Assembly: GCF_001436095.1 (NCBI RefSeq)
Contig: NZ_AYYK01000001.1
Span: forward strand, 124,001-188,000
Origin: Lapidilactobacillus dextrinicus DSM 20335
GTDB taxonomy: Bacteria > Bacillota > Bacilli > Lactobacillales > Lactobacillaceae
DNA length: 64,000 bases
Direction: 5' to 3'
The translations under genes and the position numbers were made by a program. A model generated the notes under the pieces. That model saw only the letters and a program-made list of their open reading frames with translations, was not told the DNA's origin and did not search any database. Positions 9,414 through 18,023 of this stretch are shown here, piece after piece; position 1 is the stretch's first letter, and the number at the start of each line of letters is the position of its first letter.

Positions 9414-11204
9414 TTAAACTTCAGCGGTTTCTTTTTTAGCAGTGTAATCGGCAATAACTTGCCTGAACTTGGCGCCGTATTTTGTCATTTTATTTTCACC
9501 GACACCTTTAACAGCTAAAAATTCTGTTTCAGTGCTCGGTTTTAATTCCGCCATTGCAATTAAGGTTTTATCCGAGAAAATAACGAATGGCGGAACATGT
9601 TCTGATTCTGCCAATTCGCGTCGCAATGCGCGCAACTCGGCAAACAAGCCTTTGTCAGCCACAGTAATCGACTGATTACTTTTCACAACGCGATCAACCT
9701 TGCGGTAAACTTGCCGCTGACCTTTTAAAACTTCTACGCCGGTTGCTGTCACTGACAGTGTCGGATACTGACCGGCACTCGGTAATAAATAACCACTCGC
9801 CGTTAAAAAATCAATTAACTGACTAACTGCTTTTTGAGAATGTGTCCCTAATAAACCATACGTTGATAATTCATCGAAGTGACTCTCAATAACGCGCTGA
9901 TTATGAGCGCCGGTTAAAACTTGGGCAATTAAGCCCTTCCCATAACGTTCACCCATGCGTTTGACACAAGATAACACTTTTTGGGCATCAATGGTAATTT
10001 CAACAGTTTCACGATCATCAAGGCAATTACTACAACGACCACAAGGTTCTGCCGCTTCACCAAAGTAACGTTGAATAAATTGTTGCAAACAAGATTGAGT
10101 ATTAGCATAAGCCGTCATTTCTTGTAACTTACGATATTCAACTTGTTTTAACTGATCAGATAGTTCTGACTGATCAATAAAGAAATGTTGAATTAAAACA
10201 TCTTGCGGTGAATAAAGCAGAATTGCTTCTGAAGGTAAGCCGTCACGGCCCGCCCGACCAGCTTCTTGATAGTAAGCTTCTAAGCTACCTGGAACTTGGT
10301 CATGAATAACGAAGCGAACATTACTTTTATCAATACCCATACCAAAGGCATTCGTTGCCACCATAATTGAGACCCGATCATAAACAAAATCTTCTTGATG
10401 TTGGCGGCGCTGATTTTCATTTAATCCACCGTGATAAATCGTATTAGCTATTTTGTGGCGAGTTAATAAGGCCCCGACTCGTTCAACTTCTTTGCGCGTA
10501 CTACAATAAATGATACCCGATTGATCAGGATTAGCCTTTAAGTAACGCAACAGATAATCATCGCCACTTTGGTCTTTAATGACAGAAAAAGCTAAGTTTT
10601 GCCGACCAAAGCCCGTTTTAATCTCATTGTTCTCTGGAATATTTAATCGCTGACAAATATCTTGCGCAACTTGGGGTGTCGCCGTTGCTGTTAACGCAAT
10701 TACCGGCGGTTGTTGCGTTAAGTCGGCTAATACTTCACTCAAGCCAAGATAACTCGGGCGAAAATCATGGCCCCACTGTGAAATACAATGCGCTTCATCC
10801 ACAGCGATTAAACTGATTTTGATTTTTTTTAAAGCCGCCATAAAGTCGGGGGAATCAAATCGCTCTGGTGCAACATAAAGCAGTTTTAAACGACCAGCCT
10901 GTGCTTCTTTAAGCACATCTAACATACCTAAAAAGTCCAACGAACTATTAATAAAGGCCGCCGAAATTCCCAGTTCATTAGCTGCGTCAACTTGATCTTT
11001 CATTAAGGAAATCAGGGGTGAAATGACTAACGTGAGACCTGGTAATATTAACGCTGGAATTTGGTAACATAGCGATTTACCACCACCAGTTGGCATAATA
11101 GCTAACGTATTATCACCAGCTAAAACATGATTGATGATCTCCTCTTGCCCAGGGCGAAATTGCTGATAGCCAAATGTTTGTTGTAAAACTGCCGTTGCAT
11201 CCAT
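9414..11204 (-). CDS. recQ: ATP-dependent DNA helicase RecQ
   Basis: 3'-5' DNA helicase for recombination and repair. Walker A MPTGGGKSLCYQ near residue 38, DEAHCISQWGHDFRPSY box, helicase motif VI (QEAGRAGRDG), zinc-binding cysteines (CLQQF ... CGRCSNC) with the RQC region, and an HRDC domain at the C-terminus (FAELRALRRELAE ... VKGVGENKMTKYG). 596 residues, standard for Firmicute RecQ. Confidence 0.96.
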   Translation of the reverse strand: MDATAVLQQTFGYQQFRPGQEEIINHVLAGDNTLAIMPTGGGKSLCYQIPALILPGLTLVISPLISLMKDQVDAANELGISAAFINSSLDFLGMLDVLKEAQAGRLKLLYVAPERFDSPDFMAALKKIKISLIAVDEAHCISQWGHDFRPSYLGLSEVLADLTQQPPVIALTATATPQVAQDICQRLNIPENNEIKTGFGRQNLAFSVIKDQSGDDYLLRYLKANPDQSGIIYCSTRKEVERVGALLTRHKIANTIYHGGLNENQRRQHQEDFVYDRVSIMVATNAFGMGIDKSNVRFVIHDQVPGSLEAYYQEAGRAGRDGLPSEAILLYSPQDVLIQHFFIDQSELSDQLKQVEYRKLQEMTAYANTQSCLQQFIQRYFGEAAEPCGRCSNCLDDRETVEITIDAQKVLSCVKRMGERYGKGLIAQVLTGAHNQRVIESHFDELSTYGLLGTHSQKAVSQLIDFLTASGYLLPSAGQYPTLSVTATGVEVLKGQRQVYRKVDRVVKSNQSITVADKGLFAELRALRRELAESEHVPPFVIFSDKTLIAMAELKPSTETEFLAVKGVGENKMTKYGAKFRQVIADYTAKKETAEV

Positions 11205-11323
11205 GCACTCACCCCCAAATTCAAATTATTGACACTCGTATCTTCAATTGTACGGGCAAACACCCCTCGGCGCAAGCGCCAGAGAACGCAATTGACTAAA
11301 TCCACCTATTTATTGAATATAAA

Positions 11324-11357
11324 AATAAAGACTAGGACCAAAAGTTGCGCCTAGTCT
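11324..11357 (-). terminator. Terminator of the toxin-like gene pair
   Basis: AAAGACTAGG / CCTAGTCTTT; on the minus strand it is followed by TTTATTTTT. It lies 100 bases past the 90-residue gene; the bases between hold nothing I recognise. Confidence 0.75.
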
Positions 11358-11455
11358 TTAATAGGTTCTGATATAAATGTTTAAGTGTCCCAATCAATAA
11401 ACTTCATTATTAAGCCAATATCCTATGTCGTATATATTGTTAACTGTTAGCCACA

Positions 11456-11728
11456 TTATTTTTCAATAACTTGTACATAAATAGTGTGACTACGTGGAAA
11501 TTCAACAACCAATAATTTTTTCAATAGTTTAATCACAGCCTGTTGATCAAGGGCTGTATAAGAAACTTTCTGATAGCCTTGCTCATCTAAGCTAAACAAG
11601 CCATCATCGTCATTAATAATAATTTGGCGATCTTTTTTAAAAGTTAACAACGTTATTTGTTTGAAGTTGCCGTGTTTAAGTCGTTGTTTGACCCAACGAA
11701 TTGTTGTTTGTTTAGTGATTGTTTGCAT
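11456..11728 (-). CDS. Unknown 90-residue protein, partner of the HigB/RelE-like gene
   Basis: Not recognised. A basic N-terminal third (RWVKQRLKHGNF), a mixed middle with the acidic run NDDD, and a C-terminal strand-like end (PRSHTIYVQVIEK). No clear helix-turn-helix, which is what a classical HigA partner would show. ATG follows AGG by 6 bases and overlaps the end of the upstream toxin-like gene by 17 bases, so the two are translationally coupled. Position suggests an antitoxin or accessory factor, but that is inference from order alone. Confidence 0.65.
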   Translation of the reverse strand: MQTITKQTTIRWVKQRLKHGNFKQITLLTFKKDRQIIINDDDGLFSLDEQGYQKVSYTALDQQAVIKLLKKLLVVEFPRSHTIYVQVIEK

Positions 11729-12035
11729 GATTAACCTGCTTTAAATAATGATTCACTTCATGATCAAAGCGAACCTTTTGTAAAGTTGTTGATAAATAAG
11801 CAACTTGAATTAATTGATCCTGATAAAAATAAGCTAAGCGATAAAATTCACGACCAACGCGTACTTTTAACTCAAACAAGTGGGCCAGTGCACCATGAAC
11901 CGGTTTAATCTTTATGGAACGTTGCGCGACATAGATAGGCAATTTAGTTTGACAGTAGTACACTAACTGCTGCTGTAATTGGTTATCTTTAAAGTAATCT
12001 TCTAAATTACCATTAGGTAAAAATAGTATTTCCAT
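11712..12035 (-). CDS. RelE/HigB-like (phage Gp49-like) toxin-type protein
   Basis: 107 residues. The centre, LFELKVRVGREFYRLAYFY, followed by a strand and TTLQKVRFDHEVNHYLKQ, follows the Gp49/HigB pattern (strand with RV..EFYR, hydrophobic strand, then TxKxP-like turn and C-terminal helix). Members are ribosome-associated mRNA endonucleases in toxin-antitoxin pairs. Start ATG at 12033-12035, seven bases after GGGG; a TTG one codon upstream is in frame. Toxin-first order matches HigBA, but the next gene is not a recognisable XRE antitoxin. Confidence 0.65.
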   Translation of the reverse strand: MEILFLPNGNLEDYFKDNQLQQQLVYYCQTKLPIYVAQRSIKIKPVHGALAHLFELKVRVGREFYRLAYFYQDQLIQVAYLSTTLQKVRFDHEVNHYLKQVNHANNH

Positions 12036-12149
12036 CAACTCACCCCAAGATTATCTCTTAGTAGACGACTATTGCGCCTATTGCTTAATAAAACAATTAA
12101 AAAGCCGCTAACTAGATTATAGCGCTAATCTTGGATTTGATAGCAATTA

Positions 12150-12186
12150 AAAAGAAGCATATCTAAAAAATGGATATGCTTCTTTT
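12150..12186 (-). terminator. Terminator after the small membrane/stress genes
   Basis: AAAAGAAGCATATC / GATATGCTTCTTTT, 14-base perfect stem downstream of the 48-residue gene on the minus strand. Confidence 0.85.
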
Positions 12187-12248
12187 AACCAATTGGCTAC
12201 TCTAATCGTTAACTAAACTTTCTCAGTAATGACTATCTCAATTAGTCC

Positions 12249-12395
12249 TTACAACCAATGATGTAACTTATCCTGCAACTTATCGCCTGCTTTATCAATT
12301 CCTTTAGCAGCAAAAGCCGTTCCGGCTACTAAAACACCACCGACGATTAAAGTACTTGCCAGCATAAATTTAAAAACAGATTTAGCAGTCTCCAT
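12249..12395 (-). CDS. Small hypothetical protein, 48 residues, one hydrophobic segment
   Basis: Short gene with a strong site: GGAGGT five bases before the ATG. The product starts METAKSVFKFMLASTLIVGG, has a hydrophobic stretch (about residues 9-29) ending AGTAFA, then a short amphipathic tail (GDKLQDKLHHWL). It could be a membrane-anchored peptide; AFA-A resembles a signal-peptidase site, which would leave a tiny secreted tail. It starts 10 bases after the GlsB/YeaQ-family gene, so the two are co-transcribed. Function unknown. Confidence 0.7.
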   Translation of the reverse strand: METAKSVFKFMLASTLIVGGVLVAGTAFAAKGIDKAGDKLQDKLHHWL

Positions 12396-12405
12396 GATTT
12401 ACCTC

Positions 12406-12657
12406 CTATGACTTTTTAGATCTACCAATAAAGAAAGAAACAATTGCAACTAGGATAACGGCGCCAATAATAGATGGTATTAAAGCCATACCCGCAAGTT
12501 TTGGTCCCCAATCACCTAACAAGGCCTGACCAAGTGCAGAACCAACTAAACCGGCAGCAATGTTCGTGATCCAACCCATTGACTTACCTTTACTGGTAAT
12601 CGCACCAGCAATAGCACCAATAATTGCACCTACAATTAGTGACCATAAGAAATGCAT
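12406..12657 (-). CDS. GlsB/YeaQ/YmgE family (transglycosylase-associated) membrane protein
   Basis: 83 residues with three predicted membrane segments and a Gly/Ala-rich pattern (LIVGAIIGAIAGAITSKGKSM ... is the family start, shown here as GAIIGAIAGAIT; then AAGLVGSALGQALLG). The family is common, often stress-induced and of unproven function despite its name. GGAGGG precedes the ATG. Forms an operon with the 48-residue gene downstream. Confidence 0.85.
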   Translation of the reverse strand: MHFLWSLIVGAIIGAIAGAITSKGKSMGWITNIAAGLVGSALGQALLGDWGPKLAGMALIPSIIGAVILVAIVSFFIGRSKKS

Positions 12658-12746
12658 AAAAGTCCCTCCTTTTATAAATTGACAATATCTCTCAACAACT
12701 TAATTATAACGACACATCCTAGTGCCTGTACATTAATTTGATTACA

Positions 12747-12784
12747 ACAAAAAAACAGTCCACTTTGAGTCAAGCGGACCGTTT
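12747..12784 (-). terminator. Terminator after the 71-residue gene
   Basis: On the minus strand AAACGGTCC / GGACTGTTT (one G-U pair) followed by a run of T. Confidence 0.7.
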
Positions 12785-12806
12785 AAATAATATATAATTA
12801 ATAAGC

Positions 12807-13022
12807 CTATTTTTTTTCGTTAGCTAATAAAAAGTCAAATAGCTCACCAGTGGTTTTACCAGTAAATCCTGGTAAATCTGCTCCTGCCAGAGTTACACTT
12901 TCCAAACGATAATAATCTTCAACATCAGGTACTTCAAGTTGTTGACGGGCAACATACTCAGCTGTGTCTTTATAAGTCAATGTTTGTAAACTATTGCCTA
13001 CATAGTACTTAATAACAAACAT
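12807..13022 (-). CDS. Small conserved hypothetical protein (DUF4649-like)
   Basis: 71 residues, acidic, beginning MFVIKYYVGNSLQTLTYKD and continuing with a VPDVEDYYRLESVTL segment. Length and pattern resemble the DUF4649 group of short lactobacillar and streptococcal proteins; I assign the family from memory, so it is tentative. No membrane segment. Single gene with its own terminator; function unknown. Confidence 0.6.
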   Translation of the reverse strand: MFVIKYYVGNSLQTLTYKDTAEYVARQQLEVPDVEDYYRLESVTLAGADLPGFTGKTTGELFDFLLANEKK

Positions 13023-13142
13023 AATCTCATCTCCAAATGATTAACCTCAATCAATTACGAATTGATTATATCACTTATTAAAAGTAAGAGCGGTTATCAT
13101 GACTTATAAAAATAACTTGCCTGCTGATTAAAATCTGTTCAA

Positions 13143-14765
13143 TTAATATAATGCTGCCACGCGTTCTTGGGTAACATCATGGTCCAAGAATTCATCTAAG
13201 GTTGTTTCTGCACGGTCGACAACACCTTTAGCAGAAACTTCAACAATATGATTAGCAACTGTTTGAATGAATTGGTGGTCATGTGAAGTAAAGATAATAG
13301 CACCCTTAAAATCAACTAAGCCATCATTTAAAGATGTAATAGATTCCAAGTCCAGATGGTTAGTCGGATCATCCATAATCAAGGTGTTAGCTTTAAGTAA
13401 CATCATCTTAGACAGGATACAACGAACTTTTTCCCCACCAGATAAAACTTCAATCTTCTTTTCAATCTCATCGCCAGAAAACAGCATCTTACCTAAAAAG
13501 CCACGTAAAAATGTATTGTCGTCTTCACCCGGTTCAGCAAATTGACGTAACCAATCCAAAATATCGAGTGATTCATCATTAAAGGCCGAATTCGTATCCT
13601 TAGGCAAATAAGAACGCGTGCTCGTGACACCCCAAGTTACTGTACCTTCATCAGGTTCTAGATCACCAGCTAAAATCTGCATCATCGTGGTCGAAGCTAA
13701 ATCATTACGTGACATAATTGCTGCTTTCTCATCAGGACTAATGGTAAAACTAATGTTATCGAGAACTTTGACACCTTCAATCGTCTTCGACACATTTTCA
13801 ACGCGTAATAAGTCATTGCCTAATTGGCGATCAAATGTAAATTTGACGAAAGGATATTTACGTGACGATGGTTTAATATCATCCAAAGAAATTTTTTCTA
13901 ATTGCTTTTTACGTGACGTTGCTTGCTTGGATTTAGAAGCATTAGCCGAGAAACGGGCAATAAATTCTTGTAATTCTTTGATCTGTTCTTCTTTTTTACT
14001 ATTTTGTTGCGAGGCCATTTTAGCAGCTAAACGACTTGATTCTAACCAGAAATCATAGTTACCAACAAACATCTTAATTTGACCAAAGTCAACGTCGCAC
14101 ATATTGGTACAAACTTGATTCAAGAAATGACGATCATGAGAAACCACAATCACTAAGTTAGGGAAACTAGCTAAGAAATTCTCTAACCAAGATTCTGTTT
14201 GCATATCTAAACCGTTGGTCGGCTCGTCTAATAATAAAATATCAGGCTTGCCAAAAAGTGCTTGTCCCAACAAAATTTTCACTTTTTGGGGTTCAGACAT
14301 TTCGCTCATTTTTTGTTGATGCATTGATTCATCGATGCCTAATTCATTTAGTAGCTGAGCTGCTTCGATTTCAGCATTCCAACCGTCAAGTTCAGCAAAA
14401 CGGCCTTCAAGTTCAGCAGCCTTAATACCATCTTCTTCACTAAAATCGGCTTTAGCATACAGGGCATCTTTTTCAAGCATAATTGAATACAGTTCTTGAT
14501 GGCCTTGAATAACCGTATCAACTACGGTGAAGTCGTCAAAAGCAAAGTGATCTTGAACCAAACTAGACATCCGTTTATTAGGTTCAATACTAATTGAACC
14601 ACTAGTTGGTTGTAATTTACCTTCTAATAATTTCAGAAAAGTTGACTTACCAGCACCATTAGCGCCAATGACGCCATAACAATTACCAGCAGTGAACTTC
14701 AAATTAACATCTTCATATAATTTATGCCCGTCTAAAGTCAGGCTCATGTTACTAATTGTAATCAA
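13143..14765 (-). CDS. ABC-F family ATPase, YkpA/YbiT type
   Basis: Two ABC domains without membrane segments, a family acting on the ribosome. Domain 1 has a normal Walker A (GANGAGKS) and LLLDEPTNGLD. Domain 2 is degenerate: the Walker A position reads MSRNDLASTT, with Ser where the family sequence I recall (GENELAKTT in YkpA) has Lys, and the Walker B reads LIMDDPTNHLD with Asp for the catalytic Glu. The signature LSGGEKVR is intact. A charged linker (SKKEEQIKELQEFIARF) joins them. 540 residues. Start appears to be TTG at 14763-14765, eight bases after AAGGG. Confidence 0.9.
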   Translation of the reverse strand: MITISNMSLTLDGHKLYEDVNLKFTAGNCYGVIGANGAGKSTFLKLLEGKLQPTSGSISIEPNKRMSSLVQDHFAFDDFTVVDTVIQGHQELYSIMLEKDALYAKADFSEEDGIKAAELEGRFAELDGWNAEIEAAQLLNELGIDESMHQQKMSEMSEPQKVKILLGQALFGKPDILLLDEPTNGLDMQTESWLENFLASFPNLVIVVSHDRHFLNQVCTNMCDVDFGQIKMFVGNYDFWLESSRLAAKMASQQNSKKEEQIKELQEFIARFSANASKSKQATSRKKQLEKISLDDIKPSSRKYPFVKFTFDRQLGNDLLRVENVSKTIEGVKVLDNISFTISPDEKAAIMSRNDLASTTMMQILAGDLEPDEGTVTWGVTSTRSYLPKDTNSAFNDESLDILDWLRQFAEPGEDDNTFLRGFLGKMLFSGDEIEKKIEVLSGGEKVRCILSKMMLLKANTLIMDDPTNHLDLESITSLNDGLVDFKGAIIFTSHDHQFIQTVANHIVEVSAKGVVDRAETTLDEFLDHDVTQERVAALY

Positions 14766-14797
14766 ATCGTTATCCCTTTTCCTTTAACTATATTAAA

Positions 14798-14820
14798 AGC
14801 CAGCAGCAGCGCTGTTGGCT
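14798..14820 (-). other. Leader hairpin of the ABC-F gene
   Basis: AGCCAACAGC / GCTGCTGGCT on the minus strand, followed by TTTT, about 33 bases before the ABC-F start. It may be a weak attenuator. The rest of the 268-base gap to the permease gene holds a TATGAT -10 for the ABC-F side and nothing else clear. Confidence 0.35.
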
Positions 14821-15033
14821 TAAGTATTCAGTAATCATTCAGAATTCATCATATCATATTTCTTTCAGAAAGTCGTCCTAACTTCTACTACTTATCATTA
14901 AGATTTTACCTAACAATTAACCATCCAACTTCATCAGCAAATCTGAGAAACTTCAAAATTCACACATACATCAAACTTACTTTTAGTGTATGATATGTAA
15001 GTAACTTTTTGCTATTTCTGAAAGGAGCATCTC

Positions 15034-16485
15034 ATGCACGACCATCAAAGTCCTAAAAAATTATTATGGTATAACTTAACTTTAATTGGATTTGTCTCAA
15101 TTTGGGGGCTTGGAAATGTCGTCAATAACTTTGCTGAAGAAGGTCTAGTCGTCGTCATTTCTTGGCTGATTATTATGGCCCTTTACTTCATTCCTTATGC
15201 GTTAATGGTGGGCCAGCTTGGTTCAACTTTTAATGCCGACAGTGGCGGTGTTTCTAGTTGGATTAAAGAAGTTGCTAACAAGCGCCTTGCCTATTTAGCT
15301 GCTTGGACTTATTGGGTTGTCAACGTCACCTATCTCGCCCAGAAATCACAGTCAATTCTGATTGCTGGTAGCTGGCTGTTTAAGGGCAATGGCGATTTTG
15401 TCAATGAAACCTCGTCAACCATCGTCCAACTACTCTGCTTAGTTGTTTTCTTAGTTTTTCTTTATTTGGCTTCACGAGGCATTACAACGATTAATCGGAT
15501 TGGGACAATTGCCGGTCTTTCAATGTTAGTCATGTCAATTTTATTTATCTTTCTTGGTTTATCTGCGCCTGCACTTACCGGTGCCAAATTTGCCACAGCT
15601 AACATGAATCAGATCAGCACCTATATTCCCAAATTTGACTTCAAGTACTTTACGACTATTTCAATGTTAATTTTTGCCGTTGGTGGTTCCGACAAGCTCT
15701 CGCCTTACGTCAATAAAATGAAAAAACCCGCCAAAGATTTTCCCAAGGGATTAATTGTTTTAGCCATGCTGGTTGTTGTTTCAGCCTTAATGGGTTCGTT
15801 TGCGATGGGCATGATCTTTGATGCGCAGCACATTCCCGCTGACCTAATGGCTAATGGTGCCTATGTTGCCTTTCAGCGTCTTGGTCAGTATTATCACCTA
15901 GGTAATCTACTAATGATTATTTATGCACTGGCCAATGCTTTGGCAACAATTGCAGCACTTGCTGTCTCTATTGATGCGCCACTACGTATTCTATTGGACG
16001 ACGCTGATCCTCAATTCGTACCCAATAAATTACGTCAAAAGAATCAAAATGGCGTGCCTATTAATGGTTATAAACTGACTGGTGTTTTAGTTAGCGTTAT
16101 TATTTTAATTCCTGCGATTGGGATTAGTGGCACCAATAATCTGTACAACTGGTTATTAAATTTAAATTCAGTAGTCATGCCACTAAGATTCCTTTGGGTC
16201 TTTTTAGCCTTTATGTTATTAAACAAGCATTTAAATAAGTTCAAATCTGAGTATGTGTTCGTCAGAAATCCTAAAATTGGTTTCTTAATCGGTTTGTGGT
16301 GTTTTGTCTTTACAGCATTTGCCTGCATCTTAGGCATGGTGCCTAAGATGAGCTTTGCTGCAGATCCAGCCGGTTGGTGGTTCCAATTAATACTTAATAT
16401 TGCCACACCAATCTTCTTAATCGGACTGGGTTTTATCTTGCCAGCCTTAGCAAGACGAAAGAACGAACAACTTATTTCTAAATAG
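15034..16485 (+). CDS. APC-family amino-acid permease
   Basis: 483 residues with about 12 hydrophobic membrane segments. GFVSIWGLGNVVNN near the N-terminus matches the unwound first helix of the APC superfamily (substrate-binding GxG region), and NADSGGVSSWIKE is the family loop after helix 2. It resembles glutamate/GABA-type antiporters and other amino-acid permeases of lactobacilli; the substrate is not determined. GAAAGGAG precedes the ATG. A probable -10 (TATGAT, 14989-14994) lies upstream. Single gene with its own terminator. Confidence 0.88.
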   Translation: MHDHQSPKKLLWYNLTLIGFVSIWGLGNVVNNFAEEGLVVVISWLIIMALYFIPYALMVGQLGSTFNADSGGVSSWIKEVANKRLAYLAAWTYWVVNVTYLAQKSQSILIAGSWLFKGNGDFVNETSSTIVQLLCLVVFLVFLYLASRGITTINRIGTIAGLSMLVMSILFIFLGLSAPALTGAKFATANMNQISTYIPKFDFKYFTTISMLIFAVGGSDKLSPYVNKMKKPAKDFPKGLIVLAMLVVVSALMGSFAMGMIFDAQHIPADLMANGAYVAFQRLGQYYHLGNLLMIIYALANALATIAALAVSIDAPLRILLDDADPQFVPNKLRQKNQNGVPINGYKLTGVLVSVIILIPAIGISGTNNLYNWLLNLNSVVMPLRFLWVFLAFMLLNKHLNKFKSEYVFVRNPKIGFLIGLWCFVFTAFACILGMVPKMSFAADPAGWWFQLILNIATPIFLIGLGFILPALARRKNEQLISK

Positions 16486-16490
16486 TTTAA

Positions 16491-16535
16491 AAAAAGCTTT
16501 AGTCGTGAATTTTGATATCACGACTAAAGCTTTTT
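16491..16535. terminator. Bidirectional terminator between permease and SDR genes
   Basis: 18-base stem AAAAAGCTTTAGTCGTGA with its complement at 16518-16535, between convergent genes. Confidence 0.93.
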
Positions 16536-16537
16536 AT

Positions 16538-17263
16538 TTAAAGTTCAATAGATTTTCCTAGTGAATATCCGCCATCAATATTAATAATCTGGCCCGTAAT
16601 ATATTTCGAACTATCTGATGCTAGAAATAAAGTTAAATCAGCAATCTCTGCTGGTTCAGCATAACGGTTAAAAACCGTTTCTTGAGCCAATTTAACATTT
16701 AAACCTGTTTCAAAATCAGCTTGGGCCATCTCGGTTTTAACCAAACATGGTGCAATTGCATTAGCCCGTACACCAAATTTACCATACTCAAAAGCAATTT
16801 CTTTAGTTAAACCGTTAATGGCATGCTTTGAAGTTGTATAGCTAACGCCACCACCACTGGCAAATAAGCCAGCATAAGAACTCATATTCACAAAAACAAT
16901 TGGTTGTTTTTTGTCAACGAGTTGTTTGGTGATGATAAACATGGCATCTAAGTTCACCTTTAATAAATCAGTGAACTCAGTATAGCTAGTTTCTGCAATG
17001 TTTTTAAAATCATCTAAAATACCAGCCGTATTACAGACAATGTCAAATGTTGACTGGTTCAAAAATTCGGTTAATGCCGTTACATCTCTTAAATCAATTT
17101 GAACAAATGTATAGTTTTCATGCTTTAAATGACTCTGTTGAAGATCCAATCCGGTAACTTTAGCGCCCTGCTGCAAAAAAGACTGAACTTGAGCGTAGCC
17201 AATGCCACGAGCTGCCCCTGTTACCAAAACGTGTTTATCTTTTAAATCATTATAAATTGTCAT
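16538..17263 (-). CDS. Short-chain dehydrogenase/reductase (FabG-like)
   Basis: NAD(P)-dependent oxidoreductase. Rossmann motif VTGAARGIG near the N-terminus, NTAGILDD (NNAG-type), catalytic Ser in VNMSSYAG and the YxxxK motif as YTTSKHAINGL. Ends with GQIINIDGGYS, a family end signature. 241 residues from ATG at 17261-17263, which overlaps the upstream stop by one base (TAATG), so it is coupled to the Tad2-like gene; no strong ribosome site of its own. Substrate unknown; not necessarily fatty-acid synthesis, since no fab genes are near. Confidence 0.87.
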   Translation of the reverse strand: MTIYNDLKDKHVLVTGAARGIGYAQVQSFLQQGAKVTGLDLQQSHLKHENYTFVQIDLRDVTALTEFLNQSTFDIVCNTAGILDDFKNIAETSYTEFTDLLKVNLDAMFIITKQLVDKKQPIVFVNMSSYAGLFASGGGVSYTTSKHAINGLTKEIAFEYGKFGVRANAIAPCLVKTEMAQADFETGLNVKLAQETVFNRYAEPAEIADLTLFLASDSSKYITGQIINIDGGYSLGKSIEL

Positions 17264-17487
17264 TAGTCGACAATTTCCCAATCATCGGCCAATACTTCAC
17301 AAGAATTAGGTTGAAACATCGAGTAAGCAGGAACTTCATCAGTCTTAATCAACATAAAGGGATTAATCTCGTGTCCCTGCCATTGTTGATCTTTAACTTC
17401 AAAGACGTATTCTTCGCCTTCACTCCATGAAGACCGGCGAATTTTACCGCCATTTTTTAAATGTGCTAATGCTTGACTAAATTCCAT
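17263..17487 (-). CDS. Tad2-like (DUF2829) small protein
   Basis: 74 residues beginning MEFSQALAHLKNGGKIRRSSW and ending ADDWEIVD. That frame, a helix FSxAL..LK.G.K..R..W, an acidic middle, then .DWE.V at the end, is the DUF2829 pattern (PF11195, now named after phage Thoeris anti-defence protein Tad2, which sequesters a cyclic-ADP-ribose signal). The start ATG at 17485-17487 has GGAAG eight bases upstream; a GTG two codons earlier would overlap the queT stop. It sits in a chromosomal operon between queT and an SDR, so a housekeeping role is as likely as anti-defence. Confidence 0.75.
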   Translation of the reverse strand: MEFSQALAHLKNGGKIRRSSWSEGEEYVFEVKDQQWQGHEINPFMLIKTDEVPAYSMFQPNSCEVLADDWEIVD

Positions 17488-17489
17488 AA

Positions 17490-18008
17490 TCACGACTTCC
17501 TTCTTCCATTTACAAAATCAATTCGGGTCGTCAATAGTTGGATAATCACCGCACCAACTGCCATGGATAAAAGTTCCCCCACTAAAACCGAACCAAAAGT
17601 TAATAAAAATGGGATTTTATTGATGATCGTTAACTCTAAAGCAACCAAGAAAACACCCGGAATCTGGCACAAAGTTGCAATAATATAGCGAGTTAAATTC
17701 TTCGTCGCTTTTCTGGTCAACAAATAAGTTAAGGTCGTACCGATTGCCGTTCCTAACGTTCCAACAACGACATCAATAATGCCTAAAGGACTGAACATAT
17801 TAACAATCAGACAACCGAGAATTAGCGCATAGATATAGCGTTTATTAAATGCAGCCAAATGATTAAACATTTCTGCAAAGCGTAATTGAACAGCACCAAA
17901 ACTCAACGGTGCTAAAACTAAAGAGATTGCCACATACAAACCAGCAATAATTGCCGGCAATGCAATGTTGTTAGTGTTACTTTTGCTATGACTATTGATA
18001 GCTTTCAT
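17490..18008 (-). CDS. queT: Queuosine precursor transporter QueT
   Basis: 172 residues, about five membrane segments, opening with SNTNNIALPAIIAGLYVA and VQLRFAEMFNHLAAFN, the conserved substrate region of the QueT S-components of ECF transporters (import of preQ1/preQ0 or related). AGGTGG lies before the ATG. First gene of a three-gene operon with the Tad2-like and SDR genes. The leader is strongly structured (see separate entry), suggesting control by a queuosine precursor. Confidence 0.88.
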   Translation of the reverse strand: MKAINSHSKSNTNNIALPAIIAGLYVAISLVLAPLSFGAVQLRFAEMFNHLAAFNKRYIYALILGCLIVNMFSPLGIIDVVVGTLGTAIGTTLTYLLTRKATKNLTRYIIATLCQIPGVFLVALELTIINKIPFLLTFGSVLVGELLSMAVGAVIIQLLTTRIDFVNGRRKS

Positions 18009-18023
18009 AATTTAAAGACCACC

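Noticed and set aside
11120-11305. Minus-strand open frame over the recQ start
   Set aside because: Overlaps the recQ N-terminus in another frame without start signals.
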